Shown here piece by piece: positions 13,010 through 25,033 of a stretch of 64,000 nt of DNA (position 1 is its first letter; the number at the start of each line of letters is the position of its first letter). The notes below the pieces were generated by a model. The model ran no database searches. It was given only the letters and a program-made list of their open reading frames with translations, and was not told the origin of the DNA. The position numbers and the translations under genes were made by a program. The DNA comes from Carya illinoinensis (lineage: Eukaryota > Streptophyta > Magnoliopsida > Fagales > Juglandaceae): positions 23,238,501 through 23,302,500 of the forward strand of contig NC_056766.1 of assembly GCF_018687715.1 (NCBI RefSeq), read 5' to 3'.

Positions 13010-14607
13010 ATGGCTGACAATTATAGTGTTCATGATGAACAAGAAAATGAGGAGGCACAAAATAATCCACCAATGAGAACTTTGAGCGAGTATTTGCAGC
13101 TAACAAGGACAAGTATTCCATCTTGCATGATTTTTCCTATGAATATGGGGAATTTTGATTTAAAACCGGGAGTAATTCAATTACTTCCCAAGTTTCATGG
13201 CTTAGATTCAGAAAGTTCTTATTTGCATCTAAAAGAATTTGAAGAAATTTGTGCAACTTTACAAACCCATACTGTCAATGATGATATTGTTACATTAAAG
13301 TTGTTTCTATTCTCTTTGAAAGAAAAAGCTAAAAATTGGTTGAACTCCTTGAGACCAAGATCTATTGGCACATGGCAAGAAATGCAAAGAGAATTTTTGA
13401 AAAAAAAATTTCCTACTCATAGGACCAACACTCTTCGCAAAAATATTATGAATTTTTCTCAAAAGAAAATGAAACATTTTTTCAGTATTGGAAACGTTTT
13501 AAAGAATTATTGCTAACTTGCCCACATAATGGCTATGAGACTTGGCGCACCATTAGTTTTTTCTATGAAGGTTTAACATCTCAAATGCGTCAGTTTGTAG
13601 AAATGATGTGTAATGGTGAATTTTTAAATAAAGATCCTGATGATACTTGGGATTATTTTGACCAATTAGCTGAAAATGCCCAATCTTGGGATAACACAGA
13701 TCATTCTGATCGGTCAAATAAGCCCAAACTCAGTGCCATGTCTCAAGAAGGCATGTATGTTCTTAAAGGAAATGATGATGTAAATGCTAGGATAGCAAGT
13801 CTGACAAGAAAAGTCGAAGCCATAGAACTTAGGAAGGTAAATTCAGCTAAGGCCATTGAAAAAGAAGAAGAGAATTGTGGCATTTGTGAGATTAGTGGAT
13901 ACCTAACTCAAGATTGTCCAACAATCCCCGCTTTTAAAGAGGTGTTGTATAAACAAGCAAATGTCATGAATTCTTATAGGAGACAATTTTCTTCCCCATA
14001 TTCAGAAACATATAATCCTGGATGGAGAAATCACCCCAACTTTAGTTGGAGGAATGAGTCCAATTCAAATCAAAATCCTCAAGGGTCATCTTCTTCTTCT
14101 CCTTATGTGCCTCCACCTAAGAAAACCCTTGAGGAGACATTACAAACTTTTATGCAGGGACAAGCCAATATCAACACTCAGACAATGTAAGCCATTACTA
14201 AGATGAGAAGTTCTATTAGCGACTTGACCTCCGCATTGCATGCTCAAGAAAAGGGTAAGTTTCCTGCCCAACCTCAGCCGAATCCCAAAGGTAAATTTGA
14301 GGTAAGAAATTCAAATCCCTCTTATTCAAAATTTGAACATGCCAAGTCCATCACTACTCTACGCAGTGAAAAAATAATTAATAAGAGTATTTCAACAACG
14401 AAAGTTGATGAGACCAACAATTCTTTAAATTCCAAGAGTGATGGTGAACTTGAGAAGGTTGAATTAGATATGCCTGTGAAAGCCCTAATACCTGCCCAAT
14501 TTCCCCAAAAGTTGCAACATTCTCACACGTTGGTTCAAAATGCTGATATTTTTGAAATTTTCAAACAAGTAAAAATCAACATTTCTTTGTTGGATGCAAT
14601 CAAATAA
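13010..14607 (+). pseudogene. Athila-like gag (broken)
   Basis: The frame starts MADNYSVHDEQEN at 13010 and runs to about 13505. It then continues in another frame (13510-14190) and, after an in-frame TAA at 14188, to 14607. The segment FLFSLKEKAKNWLNSL (about 13307-13354) is the conserved capsid/retrotransposon-gag motif. A degenerate Cys-rich knuckle (NCGICEISGYLTQDCP) lies at about 13875-13920. The protein would form the virus-like particle. At least one frameshift and two stops are present. Confidence 0.8.
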
Positions 14608-14628
14608 ATTCCATCGTATGCTAAATTT

Positions 14629-15744
14629 TTGAAAGATTTGTGCACAGTGAAGCATACGATGAAGGTGCAGAAGAAGGCTTTCCTCACTGAGCAGGTAAGC
14701 GCTATCTTCCAGAACAATTCTCCTCCAAAATACAAAGACCCCGGTTGTCCAACAATTTCTTGCGTGATTGAAAATTTTAAAATTAAAAAAACTTTACTTG
14801 ACCTTGGAGCTAGTGTTGACCTCCTACCCTACTCAGTAAATGAGCAGTTGGGTCTTTGTGAATTTAAACCCACCAAGTTAACACTCCAACTTGCTGACCG
14901 ATCAATTAAAATACCGAGATAAATAGTTGAGGATGTGTTAGTTCAAGTAGGCAAATTTTATTTCCCAGTAGATTTCATTGTTTTAGACACAGAACCTGTC
15001 ATTGATGTTTGCACTCAAATTCCTATAATTTTGAGTAGGTCATTCCTTGCGACTTCAAATGCTTTAATAAATTGTAGGAGTGGTGTGATGATAATTTCTT
15101 TTGGTAACATGACTTTGGAGTTGAATATTTTCAATATTTGTAAACAACCTGGCGATGATGATGATGTGCATGAAGTAAATCTGATCCAACTCTTGTTCAA
15201 AATAAATTTGATTTGTCAATTCTGTCTAACCTCTCTTGAGGCTTGTTTGGTTCATGGTGAAAATTTTGATAATGATTCTGTGCTTGCATCTACGAATTTT
15301 TTGCTAGAATCTACTCCTATAATGGACACTGATAAATGGAGAATACGTTTTGAGGAATTACCACCTCATGATGTCGTGTCTCTCCCCTCAAGTGTGCAAA
15401 CACCAAAACTCGACTTGAAACCTCTACCTGCTGATCTCAAATATGTATTTTTAATCCAAGAAGAGACATTACTAGTGGTCATTTCATCAAAACTGGATGA
15501 AATTCAGGGGAGAAAATTGATTGGTGTTCTCATTGAACACAAAAAGGCAACAGGATGGACCCTAGCTGATATCAAAGGCATCAATCCTTTGATTTGTACT
15601 CACAGGATTTATCTAGAAGACAATTCTAAACCCTCTAGAGAGATACAGCGTAGACTGAACCCCAACATGAAAGAGGTTGTCAGAGCAGAGGTGTTAAAAC
15701 TTCTAGATATAGGGATCATTTACCCTATTTCTGACAGCAAATAG
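14629..15744 (+). pseudogene. Athila-like protease region and start of reverse transcriptase (broken)
   Basis: The frame continues from gag. TLLDLGASVDLLPYSV (about 14789-14836) is the aspartic protease site in the DLGAS form seen in Athila elements. After a stop at 14920 the frame 14935-15744 holds the protease C-terminal part, VLDTEPVIDVCTQIPIILSR, and runs into the reverse-transcriptase N-terminus (IQRRLNPNMKEVVRAEVLKL). The stop TAG at 15742-15744 replaces an expected Trp codon. Confidence 0.78.
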
Positions 15745-15759
15745 GTTAGTCTCACGCAA

Positions 15760-16895
15760 GTGGTACCCAAGAAATCTGGTGTGACTGTAGTTAAGAATGC
15801 TAATAATGAATTGATCCCAACTAGAGTTACTACTGGTTGGCGTATGTGCATTGACTACAGAAAACTGAATTCTGTCACTAGAAAGGATCATTTTCCCCTA
15901 TCATTCATGGATCAAATCATTGAACATGCAGCAGGCCATAAATTCTATTGCTTCCTAAATGGTTATTCTGGATATAACCAAATTGAGATTGCTCCTGAAG
16001 ATCAAGAAAAGACCACTTTTACATGTCTATTTGGTACCTTTGCATATCGAAGGATGCCATTCGGACTTTGTAATGCTCCTGCTACATTTTAACGATGCAT
16101 GATGAGCATATTCAGTGACATGGTAGAGCGTTTCATTGAAAATATTCATGGATAATTTTTCTATTTTTGGTGATTCATTTGATGAATATTTGACTCATTT
16201 GGAAAGAGTGCTGATTAGATGCAAAGAAAAGAATTTGATTTTAAATTAGGAGAAGTGTCATTTTATAATCACTCAAGGGATTGTTCTTAGTCACATTGTT
16301 TCTTCTCAAGGTTTTGAAGTGGACAAGGCCAAAATTGAATTAATTTCTAAATTGCCCATCTCAAAGAACATCGGGGATATCAAATCTTTTCTAGGTCATG
16401 CAGGTTTTTACAGGAGGTTCATTAAAGACTTCAGCACAATTTCTGGACCTTTGCGCAATTTATTGTCAAAGGAAAATTCTTTTGTGTGGACTGATGATTG
16501 TGAGTTAGCTTTTACAAAGCTAAAATGTATGTTGATTTCAGCCCCAATTATGCGATCATCTGATTGGAATTTACCATTTGAGATTATGTGTGATGCTAGT
16601 GATTATGCTGTTGGAGCTGTGTTGGGCCAATGTAAAGGACAAAAAGCCTTGTGTTATTTATTATGCAAGTAGAACTTTAAACAGTGCTCAAATGAATTAT
16701 TCAACAACTGAAAAAGAGCTACTTGCAGTAATTTTTGCACTTGACAAATTTCGCTCTTATTTAATTGGATCTCAAATTGTCATCTGTATTGATCATGCTG
16801 CGTTAAAGTACCTTTGGGAAAAAGATGCAAAGCCCAGGTTGCTTAGATGGATCCTTTTACTGCAAGAATTTGATTTGATAATCAAAGATAAATAA
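15760..16895 (+). pseudogene. Athila-like reverse transcriptase and RNase H (broken)
   Basis: WRMCIDYRKLNSVTRKDHFP and FGLCNAPATF are diagnostic reverse-transcriptase blocks. The catalytic block reads F-M-D-N (16145-16156) instead of xxDD, a GAT to AAT change of a catalytic Asp. A stop at 16090, a frameshift near 16140 and a TAG at 16247 follow. RNase H/thumb segments at 16319-16672 and 16578-16895 overlap in different frames, with [20 protein letters not shown] and [20 protein letters not shown]. The enzyme is inactive. Confidence 0.85.
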
Positions 16896-18302
16896 GGAGT
16901 TGAAAATGTTGTTGCTGATCATCTGTCTAGACTTGTTCTTTCAGATTCCATAGAAACAGTTCCTATTAGAGACACATTTCCAAATGAACAACTTTTTGGT
17001 ATATCTCAAGTGCCTTGGTACGCTGACATTGCTAATTTTCTTGCTACAAGTGAAATTCCTCATATTTGGACTCAACAAGATAAGAGAAAATTTTTTGTGG
17101 AGGTAAGAAAATTCTTTTGAGATGATCCATATCTGTTCAAATATTGCCCAAATCAGATAATTAGACGATGTGTTCCCAATAACAAATTTCAAAGTGTGAT
17201 ATCTTTTTGTCACTCTGGGGCATGTGGTGGCCATTTTTCTAGAAAGAAAACTGCTTTCAAAATTTTGCAATGTGGTTTTTATTGGCCTACCATTTTCAAG
17301 GACACCCATGAATTTTGTAAAAATTGTGAGCGTTGTCAAAAATTGGGAGGGATTACCCGCCAGAATATGATGCTATTAAATCTAATCTTGGTTGTTGAAA
17401 TATTTGATTATTGGGACATCGATTTCATGGGACCCTTCCCAGTTTCTTTTGGCAATCTCTACATTTTGGTAGCTGTGGATTATGTGTCCAAATGGATTGA
17501 GGCTATTCCATGCAAAAACAATGACCACAAAGTGGTATTGAAATTTTTGAAAGAAAATATTCTATCAAGGTTTGGAACACCTCGAGCCATTATCAGTGAT
17601 GAGGGTAAACATTTCTGCAATAAGCCTTTCGAGGCCTTAATGCGAAAATATGGTATTACTCATAAGGTTGCTACCCCTTATCATCCACAACCAAGTGGCC
17701 AAGTTGAGGTATCTAATCGGGAGATCAAAAAAATTTTAGAAAAGACGGTTAACCCAAATCGCAAAGATTGGTCTTTACTACTAACCGATGCACTTTGGGC
17801 ATACCGTACTGCTTTTAAAACCCCGATTGATATGTTCCCATATCGACTCATTTTTGGAGGCATGTCACTTACCTGTGGAATTGGAACACAAAGCTTATTG
17901 GGCAATCAAGCAATTTAATTTTGATGTGGATAAAGCTTGCTATCTTCGTAAGTTTCAGCTTAATGAATTAGAGGAAATCAGGAATGAAACTTACAAAAAA
18001 CTCTTGTATTGCCAACGAGAGAATGAAAATTTTTCATGACAAAAATATTTTTCGAAAATCTTTTGAGCCATCTCAAAAAGTTTTGTTGTATAATTCAAGA
18101 CTCCATTTGTTTCCTGGCAAGTTTCGATCCCGATGGATCGGCCCCTTTATTAACTGTTTATCCTTTTGGGGCCATTGAGAGAGAAAATCCAAAGAATGGT
18201 AATATTTTTAAAGTTAATGGACAAAAGTTGAAACTATTTTTGGGTGATTTTACTCCAAAAATTGAGTCCACTACTCTGGAGGATCCTGCTTATCAGAATT
18301 AA
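16896..18302 (+). pseudogene. Athila-like integrase (broken)
   Basis: The frame after RNase H holds VADHLSRL (about 16910) and FFDDPYLF with a TGA at 17118 in place of Trp. The zinc-binding HHCC module (HSGACGGHF...[11 protein letters not shown]) lies at about 17210-17350. The catalytic core has D in [10 protein letters not shown] in IISDEGKHF and E in [12 protein letters not shown], so the D,D,E triad is visible although the neighbourhood is mutated. The frame breaks near 17900, and the C-terminal part ([24 protein letters not shown]) is read in shifted frames to 18302. It would insert element DNA into the genome. Confidence 0.85.
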
Positions 18303-19425
18303 TTTCTGATTTCTCATTGTATATACCATATTTGTTTGTTTTATTTTTCTTTCTTTTGCTTTTTGTGTTCTTAAATTTGACAGAAATCTACTCCTTGTGT
18401 GCACTCGAGTATCTCAGGTGAATTCTTTCCTCTCTGTTTAATCATTTTCGTCTCAATATATGTTCTACAGTGTTTATCTTGCTCCAATTCATGCTTGTAT
18501 AACATACATCATCGAACATTCAATTGCTGAACATTGAGGACAATGTCACATTTAGTTGGGGGGAGGGTTTTCTGTTGAAAATTTATTAGTACCTAAAAAA
18601 ATTAAAAATTAAAAAAATAAAAAAAATAAAAAAAAAAATTGTGAGGTGCATTGAAACATAAATGATTAACATACACTCTTGGCATTTTTGTGAGATTTGA
18701 GTATCTTGGTGAAGTAGTTGAGCAGGATTATTTTGTAAAAATTTATTTTCAACCTTAAGCATAGAATATGACTTATGATGCATCATATTTTGTTGAGAAG
18801 TGACTTGAAACACCTGGATGCGATATTTACAAAAATGAGAATTAGTATGATTTATATAAAATGAAGGGCAAGTTTTGGAAGAACATTTTGCACATGCTTA
18901 CACTTGTAGTATTCCTCATTAATGTTCATTGATTTAAAACAGGAAAAGTAAACTGCAGGACTACCGAGTCTTATACTATTAAAAAAAAATCGTGTAAGTT
19001 TTCCTAAATAAAGGGCTAGAAACTGTTACCCAAAACTTTGGGGGTTGAATGTTTAACATTTAAACAAAGTTGGCATGAAAACTACTAATCCCTTAGGCTT
19101 TGAGGTAGTTAGAATCAATAATGATTAATCTTAAGGTTGAAAAAATCTTATGATAAATCATGCTTATTAGTGAGGAACATACAGAGGTTTAGCCACACAC
19201 ACATATCCGAGTTTTGAGACATTTACCTCAATTCTATGTGAACAATTGTTGAAACTTTCCTTGTGGATACAACTCCTGGTGTTGAGTAGTCATGAATCGA
19301 TTTTTTGTGAGAATTCAAAATTATATTTGATTGTTTTTGTTTGAATTTCGAGTTTTATGCAATTTTCATCTCAATTAATTTCCACTATTTTGATCAAGGA
19401 TTAACAAAAAGCTATTTGAGGGGTG
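18303..19425 (+). other. Post-pol spacer and polypurine tract of the Athila-like element
   Basis: No env-like or other ORF is visible in this 1.1-kb stretch. A conserved post-pol signature AACATTGAGGACAATG (18529-18544) followed by AGTTGGGGGGAGGG (about 18555-18568) also occurs, inverted, at 23450-23497 in the second Athila remnant. GAGGGGTG (19418-19425) immediately before the 3' LTR is the polypurine tract that primes plus-strand synthesis. Confidence 0.6.
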
Positions 19426-21795
19426 TGATTGAGTTGAAATATTGTATGTTTTAGCTATTTAAAACCAGTGTATTTTAAATTCTTCGTAACACTATTATTG
19501 GTTTTAGATGGAAAAATGGTTAATAAGCATAAATACGAGTTGTGATTTTTAATTGATTGATATCATGTTTATGCTTAATTTTATAACTATGATTTAATTG
19601 GACAATGTTTTCTCACAAATAATTTTGATAATATATTTTTATTTTAATTTATTTTTGAGTGCTATTTTTATCTACTTATTTTCAGTTCAAATAAAATTCA
19701 CATGAGATCCGGTTGAAACTTTTGACCAAAAGTGCATACTAATTGAGAGGAATAAAGAGAAGGAAGGAAGCGGTGTATTTCAGCAACTAAAAAGAAAAGA
19801 TAAAGATTTTTTGTGGTGACTTTCTTACTTGGTTGTTCATAGATGCATGCGGTGAAGAAAATGATTTACGATGGACAAACACATGCAACGTAAAAGTCTA
19901 AAAAGGAGGCTAAAACCAAATGGAGATCCCATGAAGCAGCTCTTTATTTTATTTTTGCTTGCTCTTGGACGTGGGAGTGTGAATGTAAGAGGTGGCAGCT
20001 TGTTGATAGCTTCAGTTGATGCAGCTAAAGCGGACTGGAAGTGCTTAATCCTCCGATGCTAAAAATGTGATAGTTGATATTGAAGCAGAATCAAATAAAG
20101 TTGATGACTTTGGTTGGTGCATGAGTTGATTTTATTAATCGGTTGGTATGAAAGGAAAGATAATGGAAAGGAGAGGAAAATCGGCTAAAGGGGATTGATT
20201 TGCAGGAAAGGTGCCGTGATTGAAGGGGATTAAAGAGAATTATCGGTGGGAATTCATTGAAGATAGGTGCCGTGCTTGACTTGTGGAGAGGGACACTTTA
20301 GAGAGTCGGTGGAAGCTTATAAAAAGGGGACGTTGGATTAAGAGAAGGGGGTGTCGTGCTTGGCTTGGATTGGAGGGAGTTGTACGTTGAATCTATAGTG
20401 AAGAGTAAGTTGGCTCTTTGGGTTAGAGTTGGACGTTGAATCTATAGTGAAGAGTAAGTCGGTTCTTTGGGTTAGAGTTGGGACGTGAGGTACGGTGCTT
20501 GTATAGAGAAGAGGGAAGTGGGAGATTTTCTGGGGATTATTTGGCTGAGTTAAGGGACGTGTAAAAACGTAGTGGGACGTTTTGAATTAAGGGAAGTGAA
20601 CGTGAGGTGTCATGGAGGAGAGGTGTCTTGAGAGGGAGAGTCGTTAGAGGGGATTTATTGAGATTTATTGAGAGGTATGGTTTCCCTTGAGTTTTCATTG
20701 AAGAGAGTCGGTTGGTCAGTGGGACGTGTGAGTGAAAGAAAGAGTGAGTCGGTCATTGGGATTTGCTGGAGTTCAAGGGAGTCGGCTGGAATTAGTTTGA
20801 TATTGCTGAAAGTGAAGGGGTACATGGGGAGTTGTGAGATGCTGAGAGAGTATTGTAAGGAGCTTCCAGATTTTCATTGGAGTTGAGAGAAACGTGTAGG
20901 GAGGTATATTTGAGTGAAGATCAAAATCGATTGGTGGGGATTTAAAGTGTGTGAGGTCGGTTGGAGAAGAGGGGATTGATGTGGAGGGAGTTTTCGTCCG
21001 TTGATTTCATTTTTATTTTCTACAGTTCAATGACAGCGTGGATTTTATTCTCTCGACATCGACTGAATTCTAAATTTTATTGTTTCTAAATTGTTGCTTA
21101 GTATTTCTTATGTTTTATTTTAGTTTTCTAATGAAGAATATTTATGTGATTTCTATAGTACTTGCAATGAATATGGTTGGCTAAATTTTCATTCTAAGCT
21201 TAGAGGTGAAGTTTAATGATTTAAATATTATTTTCGGATCCACGTAAAATTTATTCTACGAGCTTGATCGATTGAAGGATTTTATTATTGGATATTTTGA
21301 TTATCTATATATTTATCTTGATTCAATGTGATTTTCAAATACAGTAAAGGCTTGAGGAATCCCTGTGATATTTAAATAGATTTGTGAATGTTTTAATCAT
21401 CAATCATTCACGCTCAATCATAAGCGACTATTTTTCTTGATCTTGAATGCTAAATCTTCCAATTAAATAGAATCATTATTCTAGTTTAAATGAAATAAAT
21501 CGATCGAAAACAATATCATAAATTATTAGACGGATCCTCGAAACCTTAGTGTTTCTCTATATCAATTCATTTTATCATTTTAGCTTGATTCATTTATTTT
21601 ATAAATCTTGATCTTTATATTCGATTGTACGTTTCTTTTAGTAATTTCATTTCATTGTCTGAATTTATTTTCTTTATCACAAAAGTCAATCCCTATGGAT
21701 TCGATCTTGTAAGATACTGCAACACCTGTATACTTGCAGGTAAAACTGCACTAAATTTTTGGTTCATTAATTTGAGTCAAAGTTTAGGCGCAACA
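19426..21795 (+). repeat. 3' LTR of the Athila-like element
   Basis: 2,370 bp, same termini as the 5' LTR. TATA box at 20318-20325 and the 49-bp tandem duplication at 20379-20427 and 20428-20476 are shared with the 5' LTR, so both predate the insertion. Differences between the LTRs are mainly transitions. Confidence 0.92.
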
Positions 21796-21800
21796 CCAGC

Positions 21801-22045
21801 CATACCCTCTTCCTCTATATCAATTTCAATTTCAACTGCAACAAAGCCGGCTACTACATCGTTTGTCTCGACCATACCCTCATCCTCTTCATCAATTCCA
21901 ACTGCAGGACCCCTAGATAATCCCTCTATTTGAGTCTGGATGTTATCACAAATCCTCCCACAGCCATCAACATAGAGGACCTTCGAAATTATCGTAGCCC
22001 CCTCTAAGCAACATTGTTTGATACCTTCCAGCAGCACCTCACATC
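21801..22045 (-). pseudogene. LINE-1 ORF1 fragment, distal piece
   Basis: A minus-strand open frame (22037 down to about 21801) continues the LINE-1 ORF1 beyond the Athila insertion, with ILYVDGCGRI-like residues followed by an acidic IDEEDEGMVE/EIEIDIEEEG repeat. The acidic repeat is echoed on the other side of the insertion (10200-10275), which supports continuity. The left boundary is the 3' LTR end; the right boundary is the LINE's 5' truncation point. Confidence 0.6.
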
Positions 22046-22060
22046 TTGAGATTTTAGTTA

Positions 22061-25033
22061 CCCATAAATGAGAAGTGCACTCATCACACCTCCCAACTTA
22101 TTCATTGCTGGTCCTTAACAATTTTCATACCAAAACAATGAAAGAGACTAAAGAAAATTATATACAAAGGTTACAAAGTCACACTTTCCAGATTTACATA
22201 TCAAATTAGTCTTAGGAATCCAACAACCCTATCACAAGCAATCCACCTATAGCGATCTACAGAATGTGTGTGTGTTCCAAACTATATCCATCTAACTAGA
22301 AGTTCTAACACATGCAACATCAAGAACATCTCAAGTGAAATGTTCAACTCTATAACTCACGGGTATAAAAGTGTTTCGTGTGAGGATTCTCTCTATAGAG
22401 TTAATAATGGGTGTACACAGACTCTCATGGAAAATTAGGCAATTATGTACAAGTAACAAGCAAACATTGATCTTATGATAAGAATACTAAAAAATAAGAC
22501 TTCCACCACTCTTTCCAAAAGCTTACTTAGGATTAGAACGGTTAATACAAAAGGTTGTAACGTGGCTTGGTTTCGGGGCTATATAAAAAAAGGATGAAAA
22601 TGATTCAAAAACTTCAAAGTGCATATAAAGAGAATCTTATTAAATATCTCAGTAGACCACATTTCTCACTTGATGTACTCTCCAACTTTTCAGATCATCG
22701 AATAATAATGTTTTTGTTTCTTCTTCCTCTTCTCTTTTTTTTTTCAACAATTTGATGAACAAACACACGCCAATTTGGTATTATTGTCATTTCAACCCAA
22801 CCTTGACTTTTTTTTTTTATTCGAGAACCCAATACAAAAGAAAGAAAATGAAAATTCCCTAGTATACACTTAAAAGTAAAAATGGTAGAAAAATCAGTGT
22901 ATAGACTATACTCTAATGTGGAGAGACATGGATGATGTGGGCATATGAAAAAAAAAAAAAGTTACATGTGTTTATTGGCTCAAAGTTGGCTACTAGGGGA
23001 CTATGAAGGAAAGATTTAGCTTGAAAAGATTAAACGTTGATCCTAAATTGACCTTCATCATATTCCAAGTATATCCACCATTTTACCACAAACCATGTAA
23101 TGATATTCTTAAAAGAAGTGCCTAATTCAACATATCAGTGAATGCATATCACAATTTACTACATTTGTAGGCTCTCAATCCTCTTCAAAACTCACACGAA
23201 TACTTAAGTAAAAGATTTTTCTAGCTACATGTGTCAAAACGCTATCTTACTACAAAACATGGATGAGTGCATTAGGAGTTCTATGAATACTTCAGCAAAA
23301 AATGATTATGGTGAGTTTGGTGAATTTACGAAGATGGCTATGAATGAGAATGAGTACACATGTGAAAATGATGCAAGTGTGATGCACAAAAAAAAATTGA
23401 CACGTGTAAATATGCCACAAAGTTCCAACAAATATTTTAAATATTGAGTTTGCACCACCACCCCCAACTTAAATAAAATATTGTCCTTAATGTTTAAGAA
23501 TCAAAATTGAATGAGAAGTAAATAAAAATGGTAGAATACACCTGATGAGTGACGTATGTGGCTTGCTAAGCACCAAAAATGGTAACTGAAATGACAAAAT
23601 GAAAATAACTTGCAAACAAAAATAAAGAAAACAACAACAAACTAAAAAGAAAAGAAAAAAAATAATAGTAAACAAAAATGAAACAAAATAAATAAAGAAA
23701 AAATACTTGTGTGGTGTGTGTGGTCAAGTTTGATAGACCATATCCATAAGTGGAATGTCTTCCATTTTAAGAAATTGTCTATCAATTAATACTTTAAGAT
23801 GTTGACCATTTACTTTAAAGATTCAACCATCCTTAGGATCCTCTATTTTTACTGCCCCATTTGCAAAAACATTTTTCACTACAAAAGGGCGGATCCACCT
23901 AGACCGAAATTTTTCTTGATGCGTATGAAGCCTATAGAACCATATAAGAACACTTGATCATTAGGCTTAAACGTTTTTCTCATAATATTTTTATCATGAA
24001 ACGATTTCATTTTAGTTTTATAGATTCTAGAGTTGTCACAAGCATCATTTCTCAACTCTTCTAAATGGATCAACTGAACTTTTTTAAGCTTACCTTATTC
24101 TCCCATGTCAAAATTGAAATGTTTAATGGCCCAATAAACTCGATGCTCGAGCTCCATAGGTAAGTGGCAAGGCTTTCCAAAAACAAGCCTATAAGGTGAC
24201 ATACCTAAGAGAGTTTTGAAAGCTATACGGTAAGCCTAAAGCGCATCAACTAGTCTCAAAGACCAATCTTTGTGATCTAGATTGACCCTTTTTTCTAAAA
24301 TTTGCTTAATTTTTTTGCAAGTTCTATTTGTCCACTTGTCTGGGGGGTACGCAGTAGAGATCTTATATATCACCCCATATTTTTTCATCAAAGTCTCAAA
24401 AGAATTGTTGCAAAAATGTGTACTCCGATCACTAATGATAGCACATGGTGTACCAAATCAAGATAACACATTCTCTTTGAGAAATTTAATTACCGTCTTA
24501 TTATCATTGCTCTTGCAAGCTACTACTTCTACTCATTTTGACACATAATCTACTGCCACAATAATATATTGACATTAAAAAAAAAAAAAAAAAAAGGAGG
24601 AAATGGTCTCATAAAACTAATGCCCCAACAATCAAAAATTTCAATAACTAAAATTGGGTTTAAGGGCATCATATTACGATGGGACATAACTCCTAACTTT
24701 TGTCACTTTTCATATGAGTGACAATAAATGTTTGCTTCCTTAAACATGACAGGCCAATAAAATCCATACTGCAGAATTTTGGCAGTGGCTTTCTTCATTG
24801 AAAAGTGACCCCACAATCTTGAGAGTGACAAAATTCCAGGATGCTTACAATCTCTTCATTAGGGATGTAACGCCTTAAAATTTGATCAGAGCAATATTTG
24901 AAAAGAAAAGGGTCATCCTAATAAAAATTATGTACCTTAGTTATGAACTTCCTCTTGTACTAAACGCTCCAATTCACCGGTATCTCACATGCAACCAAAT
25001 AATTCACAATATGAGCAAATCATGGTAGATTTG
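22061..25033 (-). mobile_element. Second Athila-like element, minus-strand remnant
   Basis: Reading the minus strand from 25033 leftward: the integrase zinc-binding and core regions lie at about 24820-24070 (YVSKWVEVVACKSND-like, IISD..THF), and the integrase C-terminal part at 24073-23879 (HLEELRND...MKSFHDKNIMRKTF), closely matching 17965-18060. The post-pol signature GGACAAT...AAGTTGGGGG follows (about 23497-23450), then a non-coding spacer (23440-22096). A polypurine tract TGGGAGGTG (22095-22087) and an LTR start TGATGAGTGC (22086 leftward) follow; the LTR is cut after about 25 bp. Gag and most of pol are absent or lie beyond the solo LTR. It is inactive. Confidence 0.75.
23879..24560 (-). 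pseudogene. Integrase fragment of the second Athila-like element
   Basis: The minus-strand frames give a D,D-type integrase core (ISD..THFCN, KKYGV) near 24440-24380, NRTCKKIKQILEKR-like residues near 24310, the DALR segment near 24250 and the C-terminal MIHLEELRNDACDNS (24073). Frames are interrupted by stops such as those near 24460 and 24120. It aligns by eye with 17480-18060 of the complete Athila-like element. Confidence 0.72.

Larger units (their letters stand above)
10276..21795 (+). mobile_element. Athila-like Ty3/gypsy LTR retrotransposon, complete structure
   Basis: The element is 11,520 bp with two direct 2,370-bp LTRs (10276-12645 and 19426-21795) that start TGATTGAG and end GCAACA. 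Immediately downstream of the 5' LTR is a primer-binding site for tRNA-Asp. The internal order gag, protease, reverse transcriptase, RNase H, integrase is that of Ty3/gypsy, and the DLGAS protease motif and long post-pol spacer fit Athila. The flanks are TCAGC (10271-10275) and CCAGC (21796-21800), a near-perfect 5-bp duplication. All ORFs carry stops and frameshifts. It is inserted in LINE-1 ORF1. By eye about 13 of the first 285 LTR positions differ, so it is not a very recent insertion. Confidence 0.9.
5488..22045 (-). mobile_element. LINE-1: 5'-truncated L1-type LINE, split by the Athila-like element
   Basis: On the minus strand the order is ORF1 C-terminal part (22045-21801 and 10275-9820), endonuclease, reverse transcriptase, zinc-finger linker and RNase H, then a short A tail (T-rich at 5488-5497 on the plus strand). 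Imperfect 15-bp repeats flank it: TTGAGAATTTATTTA at 5473-5487 and TTGAGATTTTAGTTA at 22046-22060 (13 of 15 identical), taken as target duplications. Without the 11.5-kb insertion the LINE is about 5.0 kb. It lacks the N-terminal half of ORF1, as usual for 5'-truncated copies. Its 3' end shares CCTCACTTATGGT with LINE-2b. Confidence 0.8.

Noticed and set aside
18303..19425. An env-like gene after pol, as in some Athila elements
   Set aside because: No frame longer than about 75 codons and no membrane-protein pattern was found on the plus strand.
19871..20062. 63-codon frame in the Athila 3' LTR
   Set aside because: The homologous frame in the 5' LTR (from 10720) is interrupted by a stop, so there is no sign of coding constraint.
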